Position numbers and translations under genes: made by a program. Below the pieces are notes generated by a model, which was not told the DNA's origin, did not search any database, and was given only the letters and a program-made list of their open reading frames with translations. 64,000 nt of DNA, from NCBI RefSeq assembly GCF_000017805.1, contig NC_009767.1, forward strand, positions 806,001 through 870,000. The letters run 5' to 3'. Positions 41,259 through 50,479 of this stretch are shown in pieces; the first letter of the stretch is position 1, and the number at the start of each line of letters is the position of its first letter. This stretch comes from Roseiflexus castenholzii DSM 13941. GTDB lineage: Bacteria > Chloroflexota > Chloroflexia > Chloroflexales > Roseiflexaceae.

Positions 41259-41656
41259 GCCTGTGCCTTTCCAGATGCAATATAAGGTGCGCGCACGATC
41301 AATAGGACCCGGATTCTCACCGATGCGACGGATTCACACGGATCTGCGTATGATGGAAGATTGGGCGATGCTGTCAACGAATACTGCATCTCTGGCAACG
41401 ATGAGAGTCAAACATTGTGCGAAAGACAGCGGGATCGCGCCTGTGCGATAGGCACACACCCAATCCGTCTCATACCAATGACGATTGACGATGCCGCATG
41501 CGTGTCATTCCGAGCCCTTCGCTTCGCTCAGGGTAAACGCAGCGAGGAATCTGAGCGGGTCGCGCAAAACCCCTCGCGCTGCTCGGGGTGACCATGCCGG
41601 ATGGTCACAGGTCATTGGTATCAATCCGTGCAGATCCGTGTCCTCCAATATGACTG
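41259..41656. other. Gene-free gap inside the cobalamin operon, filled with repeats
   Basis: 41308-41350 carries CACCGATGCGACGGATTCAC-type debris of the ATCCGTG repeat family, and 41472-41621 a MITE-like element. No promoter or terminator with a T-run is evident, so read-through from cbiB to cbiX is likely. Confidence 0.6.
41472..41621 (+). repeat. MITE-like intergenic repeat, copy 2
   Basis: 150 bp bounded by ATACCAATGAC and GTCATTGGTAT. The inner sequence contains TCATTCCGAGCCCTTCGCTT, GCAGCGAGGAATCTGAGCGG and GCTGCTCGGGGTGACCATGC, shared with the other copies. Confidence 0.78.
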
Positions 41657-42592
41657 TCATCTTCTTCGCGCCAGCGCCACTGCTCCCGCCAGCAACGCCA
41701 GCACGACATGCGCAATACGACGCGCTTCGCCAATCATCGCGGCGTCGGGCGGGCGTGAGCCATCTCCCAGCACATAGTGCCCGCGTTTCGTCAATGTTGT
41801 ATCGAGTGCGCCCGCCATTGCCGCCATGGGCCAGCCCGCATTCGGCGAAGCAGTGCGACCTGCGTCACGACGCACAATCCGCCTTGCCCCGCTTCCTCGA
41901 CCACACACGATCTGTGCAGCAGCGACGATCAGCGCAGCCGTCAGGCGCGCTGGCAGGAAATTGAGCATATCATCGAGACGCGCTGCTGCTTTGCCCAGAT
42001 ACTCGTAGCGCTCGTTGCGATACCCCCACATGGCATCCGCCGTGTTCGATAGACGGTAGATCGCCATCCCTGGCAGACCGCCAATCAGGAACGCCAGGGA
42101 TGGCGCCACGAGGCTGTCGCTCAGGTTTTCTGCCAGCGACTCGATTGCCGCACCTGCTACTTCATCGGCGCGCAGGTCGTCGGTTGGGCGACTGACGAGG
42201 CGCCAGCCAAGCACCCGCCGCGCTTCAGGCAGATCGCCGCGCTCCAGCGCCGCCTGCACCTCGCCAACCGCCCGATCAAGCCCCCGGTACGCCAGCAGCA
42301 TTGAGGCGACACCACTCTGAACCGCCGGATGTTGCGGCAGCAAGGCAGCCACGAAACCGGTCAACGCTATGCCGCCAGCCAGCCATGCGCCGCCCCATAC
42401 AAGGCGTTGGGCGGCATCATGCGGTGCCAGCCGCTCCCCAAGGCGCATCCATTGCCCCATGAGCGCCACTGGATGCCATGCATTCGGCGGGTCGCCGAGG
42501 ACGAGATCGACGGCAAGGGCGAGCAGCAGCGTCTGACTTCTGTGTGCGAGCATAGGAGTGGTGATATGTACCCTAATTCCGCTCTTGCGCAT
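41657..42592 (-). CDS. cbiB: Adenosylcobinamide-phosphate synthase
   Basis: 311 residues, membrane protein. LLLALAVDLVLGDPPNAWHP and VALMGQWMRLGERL are the family start. GWRLVSRPTDDLRADEVAGA, IESLAENLSDSLVAPSLAFL and YRLSNTADAMWGYRNERYEY are signature blocks. It joins aminopropanol phosphate (from CobD) to adenosylcobyric acid. The ATG at 42592 immediately follows the cbiO stop; the alternative at 42553 (MLAHRSQ) is nearer the family start. This is CobD in the Pseudomonas naming. Confidence 0.93.
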   Translation of the reverse strand: MRKSGIRVHITTPMLAHRSQTLLLALAVDLVLGDPPNAWHPVALMGQWMRLGERLAPHDAAQRLVWGGAWLAGGIALTGFVAALLPQHPAVQSGVASMLLAYRGLDRAVGEVQAALERGDLPEARRVLGWRLVSRPTDDLRADEVAGAAIESLAENLSDSLVAPSLAFLIGGLPGMAIYRLSNTADAMWGYRNERYEYLGKAAARLDDMLNFLPARLTAALIVAAAQIVCGRGSGARRIVRRDAGRTASPNAGWPMAAMAGALDTTLTKRGHYVLGDGSRPPDAAMIGEARRIAHVVLALLAGAVALARRR

Positions 42593-43327
42593 TCAACGTT
42601 CAATCTCCGGTCCAACCTGCGCCCGCAAGTCTGGATCGGTGAACACCTTCGCCGCAGGCGCGGCAACGGCAACGCGCCCTTCGTGCATGACCACAACCGT
42701 GTCTGCCCAGTGCTGCGCAGCGTCCAGATCGTGTGTGGCGAGCACGACCGTCGCGCCGCGCTCGACCAGTCGATTGAAAATGGCAAAAACCTGCCGACGC
42801 ATCCATGGGTCCAGTCCAGATGTTGCCTCATCGACCAGCAGAATATCTGGTCCCATTGCCAGCACACCTGCGAGCGCCACGCGCGTTTTTTGCCCGCCGC
42901 TCAGCGCATGGGTCGGACGGTCGAGCAGATCGCCAACGCCACACAGGTCCGCAGCCGCTGCCACCCGATGGCGCACCTCATCGATGCTCAACCCCAGATT
43001 GAGCGGACCAAAACTGATGTCTTGCCGAACGCTGGCGCTGAACAGTTGATCATCAGGATTCTGGAAAACTACCCCCACCTGACGACGCACCATCAGCAGA
43101 CCGCGACGGGTGTATTCCAACGGTTTGCCATTCAGGCGCACCTGCCCTGCTGCCGGGCGCAGAATGCCGTTGGCGTGCAGAAGGAGCGTACTCTTTCCGG
43201 CGCCATTGCGCCCCAGCAGCACGATACGCTGCCCGGCTTCGATACGCAGCGTCGCGCCGCGCAATGCAGGCATCCTGCTGCCGGGAAAGGTGTAATGCAG
43301 GTTATCGAACTCGATCAGCGCGCTCAT
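42593..43327 (-). CDS. cbiO: Energy-coupling-factor cobalt transporter ATPase
   Basis: 244 residues. ABC ATPase with Walker A LLGRNGAGKSTLLLHANG, Q-loop VGVVFQNPDDQLFSASVRQD (the NPDDQ/F form typical of ECF ATPases), signature ALSGGQKTRVALAGVLA, Walker B ILLVDEATSGLD and the His switch LATHDLD. It would power Co2+ uptake with CbiM/N/Q, but none of these is in view. The start at 43327 overlaps the stop of an open frame whose last codons read VALTASLALASMIG, possibly the tail of a lost membrane partner. Confidence 0.88.
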   Translation of the reverse strand: MSALIEFDNLHYTFPGSRMPALRGATLRIEAGQRIVLLGRNGAGKSTLLLHANGILRPAAGQVRLNGKPLEYTRRGLLMVRRQVGVVFQNPDDQLFSASVRQDISFGPLNLGLSIDEVRHRVAAAADLCGVGDLLDRPTHALSGGQKTRVALAGVLAMGPDILLVDEATSGLDPWMRRQVFAIFNRLVERGATVVLATHDLDAAQHWADTVVVMHEGRVAVAAPAAKVFTDPDLRAQVGPEIER

Positions 43328-43674
43328 CCGATCATACTCGCCAGCGCCAGGCTCGCTGTCAGCGCAACGCCCCCCGCCGTCCGGCTGAAGCCCGCCCTCC
43401 TCCGACGCAGCGCATCCTCGCTCCGCCCCCCGCCGTCCGGCTGAAGCCCGCCCTCCTCCGGCGCAGCGCATCCCCGTTCCAGTCCAAGCAGGCGGGCTTT
43501 GCACCCGTAGCCCGCAGCTTCAGCCGACGGTCGGACTGACGCCGACGCGCAGTCTGCGTCCACGACACGCCTGCTGCGGCGCGTTGACTGTTGTGCCTTG
43601 CCCAACGAACGCGCGAACATCTTGTCTGACTGGAAGTCACTTGGCATCAGTTCTCAGTTCCTGGTTCTTGGTTC
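43328..43674. repeat. Repeat-filled gap between cobT and cbiO, possible site of a lost transporter gene
   Basis: Two near-copies of a ~50 bp unit (CCGTCCGGCTGAAGCCCGCC with CTCCTCCG) at 43373-43480, then a GCGGGCTTTGCACCC/GTAGCCCGCAGCTTC segment (43490-43530) related to 24070-24125. The minus-strand frame ending at 43324 is mostly repeat translation, but its hydrophobic last 14 residues overlap cbiO by ATGA, like a truncated upstream gene. Confidence 0.55.
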
Positions 43675-44736
43675 TCAGCCCTCGACCTTCCCCGACACCC
43701 CCGCCTCGCCGAACGTCGCCATCTCATCGAGAATCTTGCAGGCTGCCTGGCAGAGCGACATACCAAGCACCGCGCCGGTTCCCTCGCCGAGACGCATGCC
43801 CAGGTCGAAGAGTGGGGTCAGATCGAGATGAGCAAAGACCGCATCGTGCCCTCGTTCGACCGAGCGGAGTGCGGCGATCAGGAAGGGTTGCGCCGATGGC
43901 GCCAGGGTGCAGGCGATCAGCGCTGCCGCACCGGAGATGAAACCATCGATGACAACCGGCACACGTCGCGCTGCCGCACCCAGAATGACTCCCGCCAGCC
44001 CGCCGATCTCGAAGCCGCCGACCTTTGTCAGCACATCCAGCGCATCGCGCGGATCGGGATGGTGTAGCGCCAGCGCCTGCTCGATAACCGCAATCTTGCG
44101 GGCCAGCCCGGCATCGTCGATCCCGGCGCCGCGCCCGGTCACCTCGGCGACCGGACGACCGGTGATAGCAGCAACAACGGCGCTCGATGCAGTGGTGTTA
44201 CCGATGCCCATGTCGCCGGTTGCCAGCAGATCGACGCCGGAGGCGATAGCATCATAGGCGCACGCAATGCCGATTTCGACTGCCTGTTGTGCCTGCGCGC
44301 GGCTCATTGCCGGCTCGACCGAAAAATCTGCTGTTCCCATACCGAGTTTGCGGTCGATCAGTTCGGAGTGCGACGGCAAGTTCGCTGCCACGCCAATATC
44401 CACCACAATCACGCGCGCGCCGATGTGACGGGCAAGCACATTGATCGCTGCTCCGCCGTTGAGGAAGTTCAACACCATCTGCGATGTCACCTCCGAGGGA
44501 TAGGCGCTCACCCCGCGACGCGCAACGCCGTGATCGGCAGCCATAACGATGACCGCCGGGTTGTTCAGGCGAGGACGTGTCTGCCCGGTGATCCCCGCGA
44601 TCTGAACGGACAACGTCTCCAGACGTCCCAGCGCACCCTGCGGCTTGGTCAGCACATCCTGCCGCGCCTGCGCTGCGGTTGCGGCGGCACTGTCGAGTGA
44701 TCCGATCCGCGTGATGGTGTCGGTCAACAGACTCAT
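43675..44736 (-). CDS. cobT: Nicotinate-nucleotide-dimethylbenzimidazole phosphoribosyltransferase
   Basis: 353 residues, full length. LTKPQGALGRLETLSVQIAG, VIVMAADHGVARRGVSAYPS, NFLNGGAAINVLARHIGA, GDMGIGNTTASSAVVAAITG, KVGGFEIGGLAGVILGAAA and MRLGEGTGAVLGMSL (catalytic Glu) are all in place. It activates the lower ligand base as alpha-ribazole phosphate. AAAGGAG precedes the ATG. The Salmonella gene name is used; it is unrelated to the Pseudomonas CobT chelatase subunit. Confidence 0.95.
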   Translation of the reverse strand: MSLLTDTITRIGSLDSAAATAAQARQDVLTKPQGALGRLETLSVQIAGITGQTRPRLNNPAVIVMAADHGVARRGVSAYPSEVTSQMVLNFLNGGAAINVLARHIGARVIVVDIGVAANLPSHSELIDRKLGMGTADFSVEPAMSRAQAQQAVEIGIACAYDAIASGVDLLATGDMGIGNTTASSAVVAAITGRPVAEVTGRGAGIDDAGLARKIAVIEQALALHHPDPRDALDVLTKVGGFEIGGLAGVILGAAARRVPVVIDGFISGAAALIACTLAPSAQPFLIAALRSVERGHDAVFAHLDLTPLFDLGMRLGEGTGAVLGMSLCQAACKILDEMATFGEAGVSGKVEG

Positions 44737-44762
44737 GTGATTGTCTCCTTTCTGGATTGGTT

Positions 44763-44912
44763 ATGCCAATGACGATTGACGATGCCGCATGCTGGTCATT
44801 CCGAGCCCTTCGCTTCGCTCAGGGTAAACGCAGCGAGGAATCTGAGCGGGTCGCGCACGACCCCTCGCTCTGCTCGGGGTGACAATGCCGGATGTTCACA
44901 GGTAATGAGTAT
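44763..44912 (+). repeat. MITE-like intergenic repeat, copy 3
   Basis: 150 bp between cobN and cobT. The ends are diverged (ATGCCAATGAC; GGTAATGAGTAT) but the interior matches copy 2 closely. Orientation is the same as copies 1 and 2. Confidence 0.75.
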
Positions 44913-44962
44913 TACACCATGCCACGTTCGACGGCGCGCCCCTGCCTGGAACCGTGCCACGT

Positions 44963-47900
44963 TCAACCTTCCACCCCCTCCCGCCACAGATCACCCTGCT
45001 CTAGCAGCGCCTCCAGCGTCTCACGGGATTCGGAGGACGGGCTTGCCCACATGCCGCGACCGATCGCTTCGTACAGACGCTCGGCCATTGCGTGCAACGC
45101 CCAGGGGTTGACCTGTTCCAGCCATTGCCGCACCTCTGGATCGCGCAGGTAGCGTTCGGTCACGCGCTCGTACATCCAGTCATCGAGCACCCCGGCAGTT
45201 GCGTCGTAGCCGAAGAGATAATCAACCGTCGCTGCCAGTTCCAGACCGCCTTTGTACCCGTGACGTTGCATGCTGGCAATCCACTTCGGGTTGATCACTC
45301 GCGCCCGGAACACACGCCGCGCCTCTTCGCGCAGATCGCGGGTGCGCGGACGCGCCGGGTCGCTGCTGTCGCCAAAGTAGCGCGCCGGATTTTTGCCGGT
45401 CAAGGCGCGAATGGCGGCGATCATGCCGCCGTGGAACTGAAGGTAATCATCGCTGTCGAAAATGTCGTGCTCGCGGGTGTCCTGGTTTTTGGTTGCAACC
45501 TGCACCCTGCTCAGCGCAGCGGCAAACGCCTTCTCGGCAGGAATGCCCTGTGCGGTGGCAGTGTAGGCATATCCGCCCCAGGTGAGATAAACGCGAGCAA
45601 AGTCGGCATCGCGCTCCCAGTTTTGCGCGTCGATCAATGGCAGAATGCCCGCCCCATAACTGCCCGGCTTACTGCCGAAGATGCGGTAGGTCGCCTCCCG
45701 ACGCGCTTCCTCCTCGGACCTGCCGGCTGACCGCAGCGCGCGCACTGCATCCAGCGCGTGTTTGCGCGGAAAGTTCATCTCCGGTGGTTCGTCGAGCGCA
45801 ATCACTGCCTGCACTGCATGGTCGATCAACGCAATCAGGTGCGGGAAGGCGTCGCGGAAGAACCCTGAGATGCGACAAACGACATCGATCCGCGGGCGTC
45901 CCAACTCCTCCAGTGGGACGACATCGATCCCGATCACGCGCCGGTTCTCGCGCTGCCAGCGCGGGCGCACGCCAAGGAGCGCCAGCGTTTGGGCAATATC
46001 GTCACCCGCCGTGCGAAGAGCGCTCGTGCCCCAGATGCTGATCCCGACGCTTTCAGGGATGCGACCGTATTCGCGCCGATAGCGGGCGATCAGATCGCGC
46101 GCCAGCCCCTCGCCGGTCTGCCATGCAGCAGGGCTGGGCAACGCGCGGGGATCGACGCCATAAAAGTTGCGACCGGTCGGCAGGACGTGCGCCATGCCGC
46201 GGGTCGGCGCGCCGCTCGGTCCCGGCGGGACGAACCGCCCTTCCAGAGCCGCCAGCAGATGGGCGATTTCGTCGCGCGCACTCCGCCGCAGGTTCGGCAT
46301 AAGCGTCTCGCAGGCATAGCGTAACGCAGCGGCGATGCGCACATCGGACCCCACGGGAAGCGTAGCGGTTATCGCCTGTTCGACGTGCTGCGCGCACCAA
46401 TCGCATGCTTCCAGATAACGCAGCAATGCCTTGCTCAGCGTTTCGACATGCTCGATGACATCAGCGTTCGTCTGAAACGAATGAGCATCCTGTGCTGTGC
46501 CACTCCCCACCCGACGCAGTCCCGGTCGGTCGCGCAGCGCCTGCCAGTCTTCGCCCAATGCAGCCGCGACTGCCTCCGGCAAACTGGGAGTGTCCAGGTT
46601 CGGCAACCGAAGCAGATGGTAGACCAGTTCCACCAACTGCTCACCGCTCGGCATCACACCGAGTATGTGCAGACCATCGCGGATCTGCGCGCCGGTCAGT
46701 TCACAGAGATACCCTTCGATATCTTCCAGCAAATGCGCCACTTCTCGACCTTCCAGTTCCGCCAGCGCGGTCGGCGTGCCGTCCTCGAGGAAGCTGCCGT
46801 CCCACTCGTGGCGGTGATCGCCGTGGTTTGCCTGAAGGATGTAGCGCAGATCGTCATCGAGATTGGAGCGCTGCAACACCTCCCAGATCTGGCGCTGGAG
46901 CAGCGGCAATTTGCCGGGATCGAGCTGTTCTGTGCGATAATATTCATCGACCAGTTGCGCCAGTTCCGCCAGATCGCCATACGCCCCGGCGCTGGTCATC
47001 AGCGGTGTCAGATGATCGACGATCACGGCGTGGGCGCGTCGCTTCGCCTGCGTGCCCTCACCGGGATCGTTGATGATGAATGGGTAGATCAGCGGCAGAT
47101 CGCCCAGGAACTGATCGGGAAAGCATGTCGCCCCCAGCCCGACCCCCTTGCCCGGCAGCCATTCGAGTGTTCCGTGTTTCCCAAGGTGGACAATGGCGTC
47201 CGCCTTCCACTCGTCCCGCAGCCAGCGGTAGAGCGCATAGTAATTGTGCGGCGGCGGTAGATCAGGACGGTGGTAGATAGCGTTGGGGTCCATATCGTAC
47301 CCGCGCGGCGGTTGCAGCGCCACGAAGATATTGCCGAACTCCATCCCGGCGAGCGCCAGATCGCCATGGTGAACATACGCCCCGCCCGGCGGCGGACCCC
47401 ACTGGCGGATCATCGCTTCCTGAAGCGCAGGCGGCAGATCGGCGAACCAGCGGGTGTACAGCGCGCCAGAAACGTGGTATGCCTGCTGCAATTGTTCGGT
47501 CGTCAACCAGGTTTCATCGTAGGAACAGCGTGCGATCAGGTCGGCGATCAGGCGGTCGCCGCTTGCGGGCAGATCCTCCACCCGATACCCCGCATTCTGC
47601 AAGGCATCGAGGAGGCGCATAAGCGATGCGGGTGCGTCAAGACCAACCGCATTGCCGATCCGCTGCGCTTTGGCGCTGCTATTGGTGAAGACGAAGGCAA
47701 TCCGCTTTGCTGCGTTGGGTTTGCGACGCAGCGCCGCCAGCCGGCGGGCAAGCCCTGCGAGCCGCGCTATGCGTTCTTCATCAGGAACCGAACGCGCCGG
47801 AGATTCACCCTGCTGCTCCTTGAACGCCGTCGGCACACCGATGATGCGCCCGTCGAACTCCGGGATCGCCACATTCATCGCCGTATCGAGCGGACCAAGC

Positions 47901-49192
47901 CCGCGACCGTTGCGCAGCCACTCATCGCGCGATGCGCTGCTCACCAGCGCCTGAACGACCGGCGCATCGAGCAGGGCAAAAGGATGCGGATCGCTCTCCC
48001 CAAGCGCAAAACTCAACGTACTGATCACAACATCCACCGGTCCGGCTGCGCTAAGCGCGCGCAGCGCGTCGGGGTAGCCACCATTGGCGGAGTCTTTCAG
48101 GGACTGCGTGTAGACGGCGCGGACGCGCAACCCATGCGCCTGAAGCGCCGCGATTATCGCATCAACAAACGCCGTATTGCCACTGAGCAGATGCGCGCGA
48201 TAGAAGAGCACTCCAGCAACCGGACGAGCGTCGTCAGCGGCGCCGGCGCAGCACGGCGCCGCGACCGGCGTATAGATGCCATGCATCGGCAGTTCGACCG
48301 GCGGCTCATACCCCCAGCCACTCAACAGGAGATGGTCGCTGAGGCACTGAAGACCGTTCACAACATTTGCCGTTCCGCCACACTGAAAATAGGCGCCGAC
48401 CAGCAACGCCAGCGGCACGCCGACCGTCGAGCGCGCCATCAAATCCGGGTCGAGCGTTTCGACTGCCGGAAGACAGAGCAGGAACCCGCCGGTCGCGCGC
48501 GCCCACTCCTGCAAACGTTCCAGCCCATATGCGAAGGCGCCAGCGCTATGGAGACGAACGACCACAACCGCCATGCCGGGAAGCATATCGCGCAGCAGAT
48601 GATTAACAGCGGCATCGTCGGTCAGGCGACCGATGTGCGCCACCCGCAACGGCGCAAATCCCTCCGGCAGAAACGCGCGCGCCTGTTCGAGCGTCAGCAG
48701 ATCAGTATCTGCCTGGCTGAGCACCAGAATCCCATCGCCGATCATGGCAGGCAATGGCTCGCGGTGATCATCGCCAGGCGTGCTGCCATCCCACGCGAAA
48801 CCATTGAACAGGAGCGACGCCAGCGCTGGCGGCGGCGGCAGATCGCGGTCGGTTGCCAGCAGCGCCTCGATGTAATCGTAGAGGATGGGAACGAGCGCCG
48901 CATCGTTGAGTGAGTGAAACCAGTATGGGCGTCCATCGATGAGGAGCAGCGCAACATTGGCAAGTGGGCAGGGACCCAGACATCCTCCCTGGCTCAAATG
49001 CACCCGGTTGCGCAGTTTGCGTCGCTCCCATTCCTGATGGTAGCGATCGACGGGAACCGGAGCAAAGCCGCGCTCCGTATGACCACAACAACAACCGGTG
49101 GCGCAGACAATCAGCATCCCGCGACGCGCCCCGGCATTGACCAGGCGCCCATCGGTGCGCTGAACCATGTTGCGTTTCAGGCGTTCTGCCAT
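44963..49192 (-). CDS. cobN: CobN-type cobaltochelatase subunit with N-terminal thioredoxin-like ferredoxin domain
   Basis: 1409 residues. Residues 26-100 are a 2Fe-2S thioredoxin-like ferredoxin domain: LIVCATGCCCGHTERGF (Cys30, 34-36) and GGCLGPCPLANVAL (Cys71, 75), resembling CbiW-type ferredoxins. The rest is CobN/BchH-like: GVLFYRAHLLSGNTAFVDAI, VQALVSSASRDEWLRNGRGL, VGIPTAF-like VGVPTAFKEQQGES, DAIVHLGKHGTLEWLPGKGV, PIIYPFIINDPGEGTQAKRR-type and YGAGILPLIDAQNWERDADF. CobN is the large subunit that inserts Co2+ into hydrogenobyrinic acid a,c-diamide with CobS and CobT. The start at 49192 has AGGA 6 nt upstream. CobN beside CbiX gives two chelatase types in one cluster. Confidence 0.9.
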   Translation of the reverse strand: MAERLKRNMVQRTDGRLVNAGARRGMLIVCATGCCCGHTERGFAPVPVDRYHQEWERRKLRNRVHLSQGGCLGPCPLANVALLLIDGRPYWFHSLNDAALVPILYDYIEALLATDRDLPPPPALASLLFNGFAWDGSTPGDDHREPLPAMIGDGILVLSQADTDLLTLEQARAFLPEGFAPLRVAHIGRLTDDAAVNHLLRDMLPGMAVVVVRLHSAGAFAYGLERLQEWARATGGFLLCLPAVETLDPDLMARSTVGVPLALLVGAYFQCGGTANVVNGLQCLSDHLLLSGWGYEPPVELPMHGIYTPVAAPCCAGAADDARPVAGVLFYRAHLLSGNTAFVDAIIAALQAHGLRVRAVYTQSLKDSANGGYPDALRALSAAGPVDVVISTLSFALGESDPHPFALLDAPVVQALVSSASRDEWLRNGRGLGPLDTAMNVAIPEFDGRIIGVPTAFKEQQGESPARSVPDEERIARLAGLARRLAALRRKPNAAKRIAFVFTNSSAKAQRIGNAVGLDAPASLMRLLDALQNAGYRVEDLPASGDRLIADLIARCSYDETWLTTEQLQQAYHVSGALYTRWFADLPPALQEAMIRQWGPPPGGAYVHHGDLALAGMEFGNIFVALQPPRGYDMDPNAIYHRPDLPPPHNYYALYRWLRDEWKADAIVHLGKHGTLEWLPGKGVGLGATCFPDQFLGDLPLIYPFIINDPGEGTQAKRRAHAVIVDHLTPLMTSAGAYGDLAELAQLVDEYYRTEQLDPGKLPLLQRQIWEVLQRSNLDDDLRYILQANHGDHRHEWDGSFLEDGTPTALAELEGREVAHLLEDIEGYLCELTGAQIRDGLHILGVMPSGEQLVELVYHLLRLPNLDTPSLPEAVAAALGEDWQALRDRPGLRRVGSGTAQDAHSFQTNADVIEHVETLSKALLRYLEACDWCAQHVEQAITATLPVGSDVRIAAALRYACETLMPNLRRSARDEIAHLLAALEGRFVPPGPSGAPTRGMAHVLPTGRNFYGVDPRALPSPAAWQTGEGLARDLIARYRREYGRIPESVGISIWGTSALRTAGDDIAQTLALLGVRPRWQRENRRVIGIDVVPLEELGRPRIDVVCRISGFFRDAFPHLIALIDHAVQAVIALDEPPEMNFPRKHALDAVRALRSAGRSEEEARREATYRIFGSKPGSYGAGILPLIDAQNWERDADFARVYLTWGGYAYTATAQGIPAEKAFAAALSRVQVATKNQDTREHDIFDSDDYLQFHGGMIAAIRALTGKNPARYFGDSSDPARPRTRDLREEARRVFRARVINPKWIASMQRHGYKGGLELAATVDYLFGYDATAGVLDDWMYERVTERYLRDPEVRQWLEQVNPWALHAMAERLYEAIGRGMWASPSSESRETLEALLEQGDLWREGVEG

Positions 49193-49320
49193 GCGCATTC
49201 CTGCAAAAAGCGTCCACAAGCCAATCCGTGCAGACCCGACTCAGCCCGCGCGCATCCGTGCCCATTGCAAGCCATGCTCAAGCAAGCAATCAAACGTTTT
49301 GCATCTCCGGGCATTACTCC

Positions 49321-49989
49321 TCAGTACTCAATGCCCTTTTGCGCCCGAATGCCCTGATCGCGGAACGGATGCTTCACCTCGCGCATCTCGGTCACCAGGT
49401 CGGCAAAGTCGATCAGCGCCTGGGGCGCATTGCGCCCGGTGATGATCAGATGGAGCATCGGCGGCTTGTGCTGGCGCAGCCACTCGATCACGTCCGCCGT
49501 ATCGACCCAGCCATAGTTCAGCACATACGTGAATTCATCCAGCAGGAAAATATCGTAGTTGCCGCTGGAAATTCGCGCTTTTGCCGTTTCCCAGCCATGG
49601 ACCGCTTTTGCCTGCGTTTCATCGAGATCGCGGCTTGTCCACGTGAAGCCATCACCCATCGGCGTCAGTTCGACCCCCATGCGCTGGAGTGCGCGCAGTT
49701 CGCCATAGTTCGCATTTTCATGCTTCAGGAACTGAATGCCGCCCACGCGCATATCGCGCCCCCAGGCGCGCAGCAGAATGCCCAATGCCGCAGTCGTCTT
49801 CCCCTTGCCATTGCCGGTATTGACGATCACCAGCCCTTTCTTCACCCGATTGGCGCGTGCGGCTTTGCGCCGCTCCCCGGCTTCTGCCGTGGAACCGGGG
49901 CGTAATGGCACGCCGGTTTGCCCATCATCGCGCGAAACACTGCGTGAGGTTTCTGGCGTGTGTTGACTCACCTGTTCTTCAGAAGTCAT
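49321..49989 (-). CDS. cobO: Cob(I)yrinic acid a,c-diamide adenosyltransferase
   Basis: 222 residues (BtuR/CobO/CobA family). KKGLVIVNTGNGKGKTTAAL is the P-loop. ILLRAWGRDMRVGGIQFLKH, NYDIFLLDEFTYVLNYGWVD, LIITGRNAPQALIDFADLVT and EMREVKHPFRDQGIRAQKGI are the family blocks. It transfers adenosyl from ATP to the reduced corrinoid cobalt. The first ~50 residues are variable and polar. The ATG at 49989 follows GAAAGG. It is the first gene behind the B12 riboswitch and terminator. Confidence 0.95.
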   Translation of the reverse strand: MTSEEQVSQHTPETSRSVSRDDGQTGVPLRPGSTAEAGERRKAARANRVKKGLVIVNTGNGKGKTTAALGILLRAWGRDMRVGGIQFLKHENANYGELRALQRMGVELTPMGDGFTWTSRDLDETQAKAVHGWETAKARISSGNYDIFLLDEFTYVLNYGWVDTADVIEWLRQHKPPMLHLIITGRNAPQALIDFADLVTEMREVKHPFRDQGIRAQKGIEY

Positions 49990-50169
49990 CGTGTAGACCT
50001 TTCGATGTGTCCGCCAATAAACGCATATGGTCACGAAGAAGCAATTGCGCCAGCGCTCACTGCTCAACCGCGTTAACTGGTGCGGCAGCAGGCAAACGGA
50101 ATAAACCGGCGAACACACAAGCGCCGGCAACCTTCGACGTTCAACCGAATGCGACCGCCATTCAGACAT

Positions 50170-50200
50170 AAAAAACCCCGGCCTCTTTCGAGAACCGGGG
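50170..50200 (-). terminator. Intrinsic terminator of the B12 riboswitch
   Basis: On the minus strand CCCCGG and CCGGGG arms (50195-50200 and 50176-50181), with an inner CTC/GAG extension, are followed by TTTTTT (50175-50170). It lies about 75 nt after the riboswitch core and 180 nt before cobO, the position expected for transcriptional attenuation. Confidence 0.8.
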
Positions 50201-50275
50201 CGACAGAGCGTGCAGCGATCCCTGACGGAACGCCAATTCTGTTCACCCTCCCTGGCTCGAGAAGGGCTGAACAAC

Positions 50276-50405
50276 AGACATCGCGGCAGGCGTCCTGGCT
50301 TCCGGCTGACAATCGCCGGTTACAGTTGCGGCACAGCGCTGGACTTGCACCAGCTTCCACCTTTACGCCCTGGCATCCGGGCCTGCGGGTCACCGCGACG
50401 GTCGT
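50276..50405 (-). promoter_or_regulatory. Cobalamin riboswitch
   Basis: The minus strand reads GAAGCTGGTGCAAGTCCAGC, GCTGTGCCGCAACTGTAACC, then the B12 box AGCCAGGACGCCTGCC (about 50285-50300). The outer P1 helix forms between CGTCGCGG (near 50400) and CCGCGATG (near 50282). This matches the adenosylcobalamin riboswitch consensus. With the terminator after it, B12 would stop transcription of cobO and, if the cluster is one transcript, of everything down to cobQ. Confidence 0.92.
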
Positions 50406-50479
50406 TGGATTGAACAGGTGCAGAATCACGCCATCCGGCGCAGGATCGCGCGGGTATGGGTGAGAGCAACAGCGCGAGC

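Noticed and set aside
43324..43647. 107-residue minus-strand frame as a real gene
   Set aside because: Most of it is translated repeat sequence (RRRRAGFSRTAGG twice); only the last 14 residues could be a remnant of a membrane protein.
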